DNA from: JACDAV01 sp036556145
Lineage (GTDB): Bacteria; Chloroflexota; Limnocylindria; Limnocylindrales; CSP1-4
NCBI GenBank assembly: GCA_036556145.1
Contig: DATBKB010000063.1
Span: 1-29,971, forward strand
Reading direction: 5' to 3'
Length of the DNA stretch: 29,971 nucleotides
Position 1 is the stretch's first letter. Each line of letters opens with the position of its first letter. The notes under the pieces are model-generated. The model did no database searches, was not told the origin of the DNA, and saw only the letters and a program-made list of their open reading frames with translations. Both the position numbers and the translations under genes were made by a program. This document shows positions 1-6,657 of the stretch, in pieces.

Positions 1-456
1 CGATCGAGCGACGACGGGCCCCGGCGGGATCGGCTTCGAGCGGACGGCGACCTCGTCGAGCGACGCCTTGCCGCAGATCCCACACGACGCCGTCGCGACG
101 AAGTGGCGCTCGGCGACGACCGACGCATCGAAGGCCCGCCGAAGCCGCACGACGACCGTGTCGTCCGGCCGGTTGAGCGCACCCGGATCGCCGAACTCGA
201 CGCCCGCGACCTCCGCGCCGCCGGCGATCAGGCCCTCGGTCAGCAGGAAGCCGACCGCGAGCTCGTTCTCGTGGCCCGGCGTCCGCATCGTGACGGCGAC
301 CGCCACCGGATCCTGGCCCGGGCCGGCCGCCCGGATCTCCATCGGCTCCTCGCCGACGACCGTGTCGGCGCGAATCTCGAGCTCGGTCCCGCGGACGGCT
401 ACGACCCGCGTCGACGAGACGTGCCGGACGGGCAGCTCGAGGTCGGGCTCGGTCAT
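1..456 (-). CDS. fdhD: FdhD, formate dehydrogenase accessory sulfurtransferase (N-terminal part; gene runs off the left edge)
   Basis: The minus-strand frame opens with ATG at 456 and stays open for 152 codons to the window edge, so roughly the last 40-45% of a usual 270-residue FdhD is missing. Seen: a FdhD-type start (residues 31-40 DTVVGEEPME), TPGHENELAVGFLLTEGLI at about 59-77, and the TASCGICGKAS loop at about 122-132. Cys125 and Cys128 match the E. coli Cys121/Cys124 pair that receives sulfur from IscS. Family knowledge: FdhD passes sulfur to the bis-MGD molybdenum cofactor of formate dehydrogenase in the cytoplasm. The start overlaps the stop of the upstream lipoprotein gene by 4 nt (ATGA), so the two are probably translationally coupled. 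A formate dehydrogenase gene is expected near but lies outside the window. Confidence 0.93.
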   Translation of the reverse strand, partial: MTEPDLELPVRHVSSTRVVAVRGTELEIRADTVVGEEPMEIRAAGPGQDPVAVAVTMRTPGHENELAVGFLLTEGLIAGGAEVAGVEFGDPGALNRPDDTVVVRLRRAFDASVVAERHFVATASCGICGKASLDEVAVRSKPIPPGPVVARS

Positions 457-1073
457 CGTTCGACCTCCGCGATCTTCTGGCCGGCTCGGTCGTAGGCCTC
501 GACGACGAAGTCCATCTCGTCGGTCGGCCACCACGCGGTGTACCAGCCGAGACCGACCGACGCCTGGATGACGGTCCCCGAGGCGAACACGAAGCGGACG
601 CTATTGACGGCCCCACCGAAGCGGCCGGACGCGTTCGAGGCGAGGCCCTCCCCGCCGAGCATGCCGCCACCCGACTCGATCGTCAGGCCGTCCGGCGGCA
701 ACAGGAGGTTGTCGCCGGCGCTCCTCCGCGTCCAGCCGCCCGCCTGCTCGAGCCCACCCTCCGCCGTCATCCGCAGCTCGCAGCGGGTGAACGCCGCCCC
801 CGCCCCGCCGAAGATCACGGTGATCCGGCCCGTGCCCCGCGCATCGATCACCGCAAGCTGTTCGAGCGGCAGGCCGTTCACCAGCGCGGCGCGCGAGTCC
901 TTGCAGGCCGCCTCGGCCGCTTCCTGTGCGGCTGGGCTCAAGGCCAGCGGCTCGGAGCGCCACGGCCCGCGGACCTGGGCGACAGTCGCATAGGGATCCG
1001 CGGCCGGGCCGCAGCCACCCACGAGCAACGCGCCTGCGAGGAGGCCGAGCAGCGGCGAACGGGGCCCACGCAT
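453..1073 (-). CDS. Putative secreted lipoprotein, unknown function
   Basis: This 206-residue protein begins MRGPRSPLLGLLAGALLVGG followed by Cys21, a short signal peptide with a VGGC lipobox, so it is probably a lipid-anchored extracytoplasmic protein. The mature part is small and beta-rich in appearance, with Cys near residues 56 and 97 and a C-terminal segment rich in aromatic residues (WYTAWWPTDEMDF). I do not recognise a domain family. The ATG at 1073 was chosen because it places the signal peptide at the N-terminus; an ATG at 1091 in the same frame would overlap the divergent neighbour. No Shine-Dalgarno is visible; a CATCGT hexamer lies 6 nt upstream. The stop overlaps the fdhD start, which suggests an envelope or formate-related role, but that rests on position only. 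Confidence 0.75.
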   Translation of the reverse strand: MRGPRSPLLGLLAGALLVGGCGPAADPYATVAQVRGPWRSEPLALSPAAQEAAEAACKDSRAALVNGLPLEQLAVIDARGTGRITVIFGGAGAAFTRCELRMTAEGGLEQAGGWTRRSAGDNLLLPPDGLTIESGGGMLGGEGLASNASGRFGGAVNSVRFVFASGTVIQASVGLGWYTAWWPTDEMDFVVEAYDRAGQKIAEVER

Positions 1074-1097
1074 GCCGAAACGATGCATCATCCGCCG

Positions 1098-1577
1098 ATG
1101 AACCGGGAACCCGTCCTCAGCCCCGAGGAGCGCGCTTTCGTTGCCTCGGCGCGCCGGGCGACGCTCGCGACGACCGATCCCCACGGCATGCCCCGCCTCG
1201 TGCCGGTGTGCTTCGTCCTCGGTGAGGCGGACGATCGCCTGGGGCGCCCGCTCCTCTACACCCCGATCGACGAGAAGCCGAAGGCCTCGGCCGACCCGAA
1301 GCGCCTCGCCCGGGTCCGGGATCTCCTCGTCCTGCCCGAGGCCGTCCTCCTCGCCGACCGCTGGGACGAGAACTGGACACGTCTTGGCTGGGTCCGGCTC
1401 TATGGTCGGGGCGAGATCCTCGAGCCGCAGCCGCACGAGCGCGAAGAGCACGCGAGGGCGGTCGAGACGCTCCGAGCGAAATACGCGCAGTACCGGGAGC
1501 AGCGAATCGAGGATCGGCCGATCATCCGGATCACCATCACCGAGGCCCGCTCCTGGGGCCATCTCGCGGAGGACTGA
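1098..1577 (+). CDS. PPOX-class (pyridoxamine 5'-phosphate oxidase fold) F420/FMN-dependent oxidoreductase
   Basis: A 159-residue split beta-barrel protein. The opening strand motif RRATLATTDPHGMPRLVPVCF (residues 19-39), the LLYTPIDEKPK segment that contacts the cofactor phosphate (52-62), and LLADRWDENWTRLGWVRLYG (84-103) match the TIGR03668-type PPOX subfamily annotated as F420-dependent. Cofactor use (F420, FMN or haem degradation products) cannot be decided from sequence alone. I prefer the ATG at 1098 because CATCAT ends 6 nt before it, the spacing seen before other starts here; ATG 1083 would add five residues. The next gene starts 3 nt after the stop, so the two form an operon. It diverges from the lipoprotein gene with only 24 nt between starts. 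Confidence 0.85.
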   Translation: MNREPVLSPEERAFVASARRATLATTDPHGMPRLVPVCFVLGEADDRLGRPLLYTPIDEKPKASADPKRLARVRDLLVLPEAVLLADRWDENWTRLGWVRLYGRGEILEPQPHEREEHARAVETLRAKYAQYREQRIEDRPIIRITITEARSWGHLAED

Positions 1578-1580
1578 CGC

Positions 1581-2315
1581 ATGGCCAGCGCACCGATCAT
1601 CCTCGTTCCCGGCTTCTGGCTTGGCGCGTGGGCGTGGGACGAGGTCGCCGCCGAGCTGCGAGCGGACGGCCACGACGTCACGGCCCTCACGCTGCCCGGT
1701 CTCGAGTCGGCCGACGCCGATCGCTCGTCGATCACGCTCTCCGATCACGTCGACGCGATCGTCAGGGCCATCGAAACGAAGCAGGATCCGGTCGTCCTCG
1801 TCGTCCACAGCGCGTCGGGCTTCTCGGGCTATGCCGCGAGCGACCGCGTCCCCGACCGGATCGCGGCGATGGTCTACGTCGACACCGCACCCGGCAAGGG
1901 CGCCCTCGATCCCGACTTCAAGGACGCCGAGAAGCCGATGGTCTGGGCCGACATCGAGGCCGAGGAGAACCTCGACGGCCTGAGCGAGGAGCAGAAGGAG
2001 ACGTTCCGACGGCGGGCGGTGCCGGTCCCCGGCGGGGTCCTGCGCGAGTCGATCGAACTGACGAACGATGCCCGCCGCGACGTTCCCTCGACGCTCATCG
2101 CGACCGGCTACACGTCCGACGACTACAAGAAGTACGCGAAGGAGCACCCGGAATGGGCGTTCCTCGCCGGAATCCCGGAGCTCCGCAACGCCACCTGGGT
2201 CGACATCCGGACGAGCCACTGGCCGATGTGGTCGCGGCCGAAGGAGCTGGCCCGGATCATCGGCGACGTGGCGAAGGCGCACGCACCGAAGGCTGCCGCT
2301 GGCCGGCGCGGTTAG
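1581..2315 (+). CDS. Alpha/beta hydrolase
   Basis: A 244-residue soluble alpha/beta-hydrolase. Seen: ILVPGFWLGAWAWDEV at residues 7-22, which carries the oxyanion-hole region after strand 3; the nucleophile elbow VVHSASG with Ser77; and the C-terminal TSHWPMWSRP segment with the likely catalytic His213, followed by the usual final helix. The acid is probably an Asp near residue 177 (YTSDD). The substrate is unknown; the closest general type is the RsbQ/hydroxynitrile-lyase/esterase-like group. There is no signal peptide. The gene starts 3 nt after the PPOX gene stop and was probably co-transcribed with it. Its last four bases (TTAG) also carry the stop of the convergent decarboxylase gene, inside a short tandem duplication. 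Confidence 0.9.
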   Translation: MASAPIILVPGFWLGAWAWDEVAAELRADGHDVTALTLPGLESADADRSSITLSDHVDAIVRAIETKQDPVVLVVHSASGFSGYAASDRVPDRIAAMVYVDTAPGKGALDPDFKDAEKPMVWADIEAEENLDGLSEEQKETFRRRAVPVPGGVLRESIELTNDARRDVPSTLIATGYTSDDYKKYAKEHPEWAFLAGIPELRNATWVDIRTSHWPMWSRPKELARIIGDVAKAHAPKAAAGRRG

Positions 2316-2338
2316 CCGGCGCGGTTACCGGCGCGGCT
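2303..2338. repeat. Three near-identical copies of a 12-bp unit spanning two convergent stop codons
   Basis: CCGGCGCGGTTA occurs at 2303-2314 and 2316-2327, and CCGGCGCGGCT at 2328-2338. The TTA of the first copy supplies TAA to the minus-strand decarboxylase and, with the next base, TAG to the plus-strand hydrolase. In the decarboxylase it encodes the terminal SRAGNRAG. Its origin by slippage is an inference. Confidence 0.8.
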
Positions 2339-3577
2339 GAGGAAGACCGCCGCGGCCATCGGCCGCATGCAGTGCGTCGAGCTCATCGCCTGGAGATAAC
2401 CGCCGGCGTTGAGCAGCGCGACGATGTCGCCTTCGGCGACCTCCGGCATCGGGTAGTCCTCGGCGAAGAGGTCGCCGGCCTCGTTGATGTGGCCGGCGAT
2501 CGTGACCCGCTGCGTCCGCGGCGCGGCCGCGTCGCGGCACAGGACGATCTCCTGGGCGAACTTGTAGATGAAGTAGGCGCAGTTGACGTTCCAGCCGATG
2601 TCGAGGCCGACGAACGTCGTCGCGCCGCGCCGCTCGACGGTGACGACCTCGCCGAGCAGGATCGCGGCGTCCTTGGCGATGAAGTCGCCCGGCTCGCAGG
2701 CGATCGTTACGCCGAGCGGGCCGAGGTGGCGAGCGAGGACGTCGGCATAGCGATCGACGTCGATCGCCGGCTCGTCGTGGCGGGCCGGGCGGCCGAGACC
2801 GCCGCCGACATTGACCTCCTGGATCGGGCAGCCGGCCGCCTGCAGCTCGCGGGTCATCGCGGCGGCGCGCTCGAGGGCGGCCTCGAAATCGGCGAGGCCC
2901 TCGTCGCCGAGCCAGCCCGACCCGGCGTGGAAGTGGACGGTGTCGATCGTCAGCCGGTGCCGTCGAGCCGCCTCCAGCGCATCGTCGAGCCGGTCCCGGC
3001 CGATCCCGAACTTCGTGCGCCGCTCGCCGCTGTACGCGAGGCCCGGGAGGTAGCCGGCGCCGGCGCCCGGATCGACGCGCAGGCCGACCGTGCGGCCGGG
3101 CGCGCGCCGGCCGAACCGCTCGACCTGGCTGACGGCGTCGAGGTTGACGTGGACGCCCGTCTCGAGGATGACGTCGAGGTCGCGCTCGGAAACGTTCGTG
3201 CCGGTGTAGCTGATCTCGTCGGGCCGCCAGCCGTTGGCGATCGCGTGGCGGACCTCGCCCGGTGAGCAGGCGTCGATGCCGAGGTTGCCGAGCGCTCGGA
3301 GGCCGGCGAGGACGTCCGGCTCGCGGTTCGCCTTGAGCGCGAAGCGAACGACCGTCGGCAGCCCGGTTCGGTCGAGCGCCGACTGGAGGGTTCGCGCGTT
3401 CTCGGCGAAGCGGTCGAGGTCGTAGGCGTACGCCGGGGTGCCGTATTCGCGCGCGATCGCCTCGGCGTCGCGGCCCGCGATCGTGAGGCGGCCGTCCCGG
3501 ATCTCGAGCCCGGGCCGGACCCACCAGGGCGTGGCCGGACCGGCAACGGGCTCGCGGGCCTCAGTGCGGGTGGCTAT
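2312..3577 (-). CDS. Fold-type III PLP-dependent amino-acid decarboxylase (Orn/DAP/Arg decarboxylase family 2), candidate ATA start
   Basis: About 421 residues with the full alanine-racemase-like barrel and C-terminal beta domain. Seen: VRFALKANREP with the Schiff-base Lys82; VHFHAGSGW with His217 for PLP stacking; VNVGGGLG (256-262) for phosphate binding; CEPGDFIAKDAA (294-305); and GHINEAGDLFAEDYPMPEVAEGD (362-384). In diaminopimelate and ornithine decarboxylases the last motif carries a Cys (CES.D or CDG.D); here that position is Asn365, so the substrate is uncertain. No in-frame ATG, GTG or TTG exists from the catalytic Lys back to well inside the opposite-strand tnaA. An in-frame ATA at 3577 lies 7 nt after GGAG and gives a normal-length N-terminus, so I used it. 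It overlaps the DUF2277 gene by 17 nt. A sequencing error at that codon is the main alternative. Confidence 0.85.
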   Translation of the reverse strand: MATRTEAREPVAGPATPWWVRPGLEIRDGRLTIAGRDAEAIAREYGTPAYAYDLDRFAENARTLQSALDRTGLPTVVRFALKANREPDVLAGLRALGNLGIDACSPGEVRHAIANGWRPDEISYTGTNVSERDLDVILETGVHVNLDAVSQVERFGRRAPGRTVGLRVDPGAGAGYLPGLAYSGERRTKFGIGRDRLDDALEAARRHRLTIDTVHFHAGSGWLGDEGLADFEAALERAAAMTRELQAAGCPIQEVNVGGGLGRPARHDEPAIDVDRYADVLARHLGPLGVTIACEPGDFIAKDAAILLGEVVTVERRGATTFVGLDIGWNVNCAYFIYKFAQEIVLCRDAAAPRTQRVTIAGHINEAGDLFAEDYPMPEVAEGDIVALLNAGGYLQAMSSTHCMRPMAAAVFLSRAGNRAG

Positions 3578-3824
3578 GCGCGGGCTCCGGGGCTCGAGGC
3601 GTCCAGCGATCCGGTCCTTCCTCGACGTCCACGCCGAGCGCCTCGAGGAGCCGCGACGCCGTCGCGGCGACGTCGTCGATCGCCGACTCGAACGCCTCGG
3701 CGTTGCGGGCCGATGGCTGTCGGAAGCCGCTGACCTTGCGGACGAACTGGCGGGCGGCGGCCTCGATCTCGCCGGTCGTCGCGGCCGTCTCCGGCCGCCG
3801 GAGGGTCTTGATGCTTCGGCACAT
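3561..3824 (-). CDS. DUF2277 family protein
   Basis: A complete 87-residue protein starting MCRSIKTLRRPE, the hallmark of DUF2277, followed by EIEAAARQFVRKVSGFRQPS and NAEAFESAIDDVAATASRLLEAL. The conserved Cys2-Arg-Ser-Ile-Lys start and the RKVSGF core are both intact. The biochemical function is unknown; it is a small soluble cytoplasmic protein, and the C-terminal tail here ends in a His-rich PAHSHPH. It overlaps the start of the decarboxylase gene, so the two are probably read as one message from a promoter in the 56-nt gap to divergent tnaA. A TACTCT hexamer ends 6 nt before the ATG with no Shine-Dalgarno, consistent with a leaderless transcript. Confidence 0.9.
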   Translation of the reverse strand: MCRSIKTLRRPETAATTGEIEAAARQFVRKVSGFRQPSARNAEAFESAIDDVAATASRLLEALGVDVEEGPDRWTPRAPEPAHSHPH

Positions 3825-3830
3825 GACGCC

Positions 3831-3836
3831 AGAGTA
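3831..3836 (-). promoter_or_regulatory. Candidate -10 element (TACTCT) for the DUF2277-decarboxylase operon
   Basis: Reading the minus strand, TACTCT is followed by 6 nt and then the ATG at 3824, so transcription would begin at or next to the start codon. No -35 hexamer is evident. Based on pattern and spacing only. Confidence 0.4.
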
Positions 3837-3866
3837 GCGGACCCGGGGCGGCTGACCCGCCGGCAG

Positions 3867-3872
3867 TATCCT
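3867..3872 (+). promoter_or_regulatory. Candidate -10 element (TATCCT) for the tryptophanase operon
   Basis: TATCCT ends 8 nt before the tnaA ATG at 3881, and no Shine-Dalgarno lies between them, which suggests a leaderless mRNA. No TTGACA-like -35 box is seen 16-18 nt upstream. Confidence 0.4.
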
Positions 3873-3880
3873 CCGGCTCG

Positions 3881-5260
3881 ATGGACCGCTGGCGGACGAT
3901 CATCGAGCCCTTCCGCATCCACTCGGTCGAGCCGATCCGCCTGACCACGGTCGAGGAACGCGACGAGGCCCTCGCCGCGGCCGGCTGGAACCTCTTCAAC
4001 CTCCACGCCGACGACGTCATCATCGACCTGCTCACCGACTCCGGGACCGGCGCGATGAGCCGCGACCAATGGGCCGGCATCCAGCGCGGCGACGAGTCGT
4101 ACGCCGGCTCACCGTCGTGGTACGCGTTCCTCGAATCGGTCCAGGAGCTGTTCCCGTTCCGGCACGTCATCCCGACCCACCAGGGCCGGGCGGCCGAGAA
4201 GATCCTGTTCTCGGCCATCGGCGGCGCGGGCAAGGTCGTGCCGAACAACACCCACTTCGACACGACCCGGGCGAACGTCGAGTTCAGCGGCGCCGAGGCG
4301 GTCGACCTCGTGATCCCCGAGGGTCGGATCCCATCGGCCGATCATCCGTTCAAGGGCAATATGGACGTTGCCGGGCTGGAGAAGCTCCTCGCCGCGCGCC
4401 GCGCCGACGTCCCGGTCGTCTTCGTCACCGTGACGAACAACTCGGGCGGCGGCCAGCCCGTGTCCCTCGAGAACCTCCGAGCCGTCCGGGCGGTGTGCGA
4501 CGAACATCGCGTGCCGCTGTTCCTCGACGCGTGCCGGTTCGCCGAGAACGCCTGGTTCATCCGCGAGCGCGAGCCCGGCCAGGCCGGCCGGCCGATCCCG
4601 GAAATCGTCCGGGAGATGGCGTCACTCGCCGACGGCATGACGATGAGCGCGAAGAAGGACGGCCTGGCGAACATCGGCGGCTGGCTGGCGATGAACGACG
4701 ACGGCCTCGCCGAGCAGTGCCGCAACCTGCTGATCCTCACCGAGGGCTTCATCACCTACGGCGGCCTCGCCGGGCGCGACCTCGAGGCGATCGCGCAGGG
4801 ACTCCGGGAGGTCGTCGACGAGGACTACCTCCGCTACCGCATCCGGTCGACCGCGTACCTCGGCGAGGCCCTCGATCGGGCAGGCGTGCCCGTCGTCAAG
4901 CCGTTCGGCGGGCATGCGATTTACCTCGACGCGCGGGCGCTTCTGCCCCACGTGCCGCCGCTCGAGTACCCGGGCCAGGCGCTCGCGGTCGCGCTCTACC
5001 GCGAGGGCGGCATCCGCGGCTGCGAGATCGGGACCGTGATGTTCGGGCGGCATCCCGACGGAACCGAGACGCCGGCGGCGATGGACCTCGTCCGCCTCGC
5101 GATTCCCCGCCGGACGTACACCCAGAGCCACATCGACTACGTCATCGAGGTCGTGCGCTGGGTCGCGGAGCAGGCCGGCACGCTCTGCGGGCTGCGCATC
5201 GTCGAGCAGCCCCGCGCGCTCCGCCACTTCACCGCCCGCTTCGAGCCGCTGCGTGCCTGA
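3881..5260 (+). CDS. tnaA: Tryptophanase (L-tryptophan indole-lyase)
   Basis: A 459-residue beta-eliminating lyase, full length for the tryptophanase/tyrosine phenol-lyase family. Seen: IDLLTDSGTGAMS (48-60), IPTHQGRAAE (97-106), FLDACRFAENAWF with Asp216 facing the PLP nitrogen, MSAKKDG with the PLP lysine Lys259, and YGGLAGRDLEA (293-303). Three positions that separate the two enzymes all read as tryptophanase: Asp127 (TPL has Thr), Ile383 in GCEIG (TPL has Arg) and His449 in LRHFTA (TPL has Phe). The predicted reaction is therefore L-Trp to indole, pyruvate and ammonium; this is inferred from residues and not tested. No TnaC-like leader peptide or permease precedes it. Its stop lies inside the next gene (8-nt overlap). 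Confidence 0.93.
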   Translation: MDRWRTIIEPFRIHSVEPIRLTTVEERDEALAAAGWNLFNLHADDVIIDLLTDSGTGAMSRDQWAGIQRGDESYAGSPSWYAFLESVQELFPFRHVIPTHQGRAAEKILFSAIGGAGKVVPNNTHFDTTRANVEFSGAEAVDLVIPEGRIPSADHPFKGNMDVAGLEKLLAARRADVPVVFVTVTNNSGGGQPVSLENLRAVRAVCDEHRVPLFLDACRFAENAWFIREREPGQAGRPIPEIVREMASLADGMTMSAKKDGLANIGGWLAMNDDGLAEQCRNLLILTEGFITYGGLAGRDLEAIAQGLREVVDEDYLRYRIRSTAYLGEALDRAGVPVVKPFGGHAIYLDARALLPHVPPLEYPGQALAVALYREGGIRGCEIGTVMFGRHPDGTETPAAMDLVRLAIPRRTYTQSHIDYVIEVVRWVAEQAGTLCGLRIVEQPRALRHFTARFEPLRA

Positions 5261-5960
5261 GGCCGTCCTCGCCGGAATCTGGGCCCTGGTCGGCGCGTCC
5301 TCGCTCGTCCTCGGTGCGGCGCTCTCGATCACCGGCTGGATCCGCGGCCGGCCGCTGGCGTGGCTCATCGGTTTCGGTGCCGGGGCGCTCGTGAGCGCCG
5401 TCGCCTACGACCTCGTCGAGGAGGCGGTGCGCGCCTCCGCGACCGGCCTGTCGGTCGCGGCCGGGTTCGTCGTCGGCGCCGTCGTCTTCTACGTCGGCGA
5501 CGAGCTCGTCGACCGCATGGGCGACCGGACCGGCGTGCCGATTCTCCTCGGCGCGATCCTCGACGGCATCCCGGAGTCCATCGTGCTCGGGCTGAGCCTC
5601 GTCGGCGGGGGGACGCCGAGCCTTGCGATCCTCGTCGCGATCTTCATCTCGAACGTCCCCGAGGCGATCGCCTCGTCAACGGAAATGCGGAGGGGTGGTC
5701 GCACGGCGGCGTGGATCATCGGCGTCTGGGCGGCCGTGGCGGCGGCGAGCGGCGTCGCGGCCGGGGTCGGGTACGGCCTCCTCGGCTCGGTCAGCGGGGA
5801 GCACATCGCGTTCATCAATGCCTTTGCGGCCGGGGCGATCCTCGTGATGCTCGCCGACGAGCTGCTGCCCGAGGCGCACAGCCTGTCGGCCGACAAATCC
5901 GTCGGCCTCGCGACGGCGGCCGGGTTCGCCGTGGCGGCGGCACTCTCGTTCACGTCATGA
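5253..5960 (+). CDS. ZIP-family divalent metal transporter-like membrane protein
   Basis: A 235-residue integral membrane protein with about eight hydrophobic segments, starting with GTG inside the end of tnaA. The signature is ILDGIPESIVLGLSL (102-116) in one helix and FISNVPEAIASS (131-142) in the next. These correspond to the metal-binding HNxPEG and HxxPE helices of ZIP proteins; the usual His positions are Asp104 and Asn134, while Pro-Glu is kept in both. It is shorter than E. coli ZupT (257 residues). Family knowledge suggests import of Zn2+, Fe2+ or Mn2+, but the substituted ligands make the substrate, and even transport direction, uncertain. The overlap with tnaA and ATGA overlap with the next gene show tight coupling. 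Confidence 0.82.
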   Translation: MPEAVLAGIWALVGASSLVLGAALSITGWIRGRPLAWLIGFGAGALVSAVAYDLVEEAVRASATGLSVAAGFVVGAVVFYVGDELVDRMGDRTGVPILLGAILDGIPESIVLGLSLVGGGTPSLAILVAIFISNVPEAIASSTEMRRGGRTAAWIIGVWAAVAAASGVAAGVGYGLLGSVSGEHIAFINAFAAGAILVMLADELLPEAHSLSADKSVGLATAAGFAVAAALSFTS

Positions 5961-6241
5961 CGAGGGCCGAACTGGCATCGGTCGGCGCGGCCGAGATCTG
6001 GCAGTGGTCCGGCGGCGACGTCCTCGAGCTGCGGCTGACGGGGTCGGACGACGGCCCGCTGGAGGCGCGACGCCTGGGCCCGGACGATCCGCAGGTCGTG
6101 GTCCCGGCCGGCTGGTGGCAGGCCGCGCGTCCGCTCGGTGCGTGGACCCTCGTCGGCTGCATCGTCGCGCCAAGCTTCACGTTCGACGGCTTCGAGCTCG
6201 CACCACCGGGCTGGGAGCCCGGCGTGGGACGGTCGGGCTAG
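5957..6241 (+). CDS. Short DUF985-type cupin (C-terminal half only)
   Basis: A 94-residue protein. GAAEIWQWSGGDVLELRL resembles the central DUF985 strand (usually DE.WH.Y.G..L.L), and VVVPAGWWQAARPLGAWTLVGC, then IVAPSFTFDGFELA, matches the C-terminal half very closely. Typical DUF985 proteins are about 150-170 residues, so the N-terminal half, which completes the cupin barrel, is absent. The ATG overlaps the ZIP stop as ATGA, so it looks translated, but it may be a remnant fused into the operon. The function of DUF985 is poorly defined. Its stop shares the bases CTAG with the convergent coiled-coil gene. Confidence 0.75.
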   Translation: MTRAELASVGAAEIWQWSGGDVLELRLTGSDDGPLEARRLGPDDPQVVVPAGWWQAARPLGAWTLVGCIVAPSFTFDGFELAPPGWEPGVGRSG

Positions 6242-6606
6242 CGGCCGCTCGGATCGTGGCGCTCGCGCGCCTGGCGCTCCGACTCGTGGAATGCGTCCCG
6301 CGCGGTCGCTTCAGCGGCGCGGGCCGACCCGACGGCCTCCTTGGCATCGCCGAGCCGCCGCTTGCGGCTGTCGTCGGCGAAGTCGCGGGCGCGGATCGCC
6401 GCCTTCCGGGCGGTCTTCGCCGCGCGCTCGGCCGATGAAGCGGCACGCTCGGCCATTTTCGCGATCTCCTCGGAGGCCGTGGCGCTCCGCTCGGCCTGCT
6501 CGGCGGCTTCCGTCGCGATCGTCGCGAGGCGGTCGGCGAGCTCCGAGGCGCGCGTCGCGTCGCGCCAGGCCTCGAGCAGGTCGGCCGTCGTCCTCGTCTC
6601 GTCCAT
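6238..6606 (-). CDS. Alanine-rich coiled-coil hypothetical protein
   Basis: A 122-residue, strongly charged protein with no signal peptide or membrane segment. From about residue 20 to 115 it is one continuous Ala/Glu/Arg/Lys-rich heptad pattern (for example AEQAERSATASEEIAKMAER), which predicts a long helical coiled coil. No family is recognised; the composition resembles small envelope- or chromosome-associated coiled-coil proteins, but this is too weak for a function. It begins 51 nt after the stop of the RlpA-like gene on the same strand. CATCAT ends 7 nt before the ATG. Low-complexity composition makes it somewhat less certain as a gene, yet no stop interrupts it and no better frame exists. 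Confidence 0.65.
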   Translation of the reverse strand: MDETRTTADLLEAWRDATRASELADRLATIATEAAEQAERSATASEEIAKMAERAASSAERAAKTARKAAIRARDFADDSRKRRLGDAKEAVGSARAAEATARDAFHESERQARERHDPSGR

Positions 6607-6657
6607 CGGCCGAATGATGCCACCGTCTCCCGGTTCAGTCCGACGGCCCGTTTCGCC

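Noticed and set aside
453..2282. A 609-codon minus-strand open frame that fuses the lipoprotein to about 400 upstream residues
   Set aside because: The upstream part is antisense to the PPOX and hydrolase genes and is Arg/Asp-rich shadow sequence; the lipoprotein signal peptide clearly begins at 1073.
1628..3265. A long plus-strand open frame of 545 codons
   Set aside because: It overlaps the hydrolase in another frame and the decarboxylase in antisense, with the Arg/Pro/Gly-rich composition of a high-GC shadow frame.
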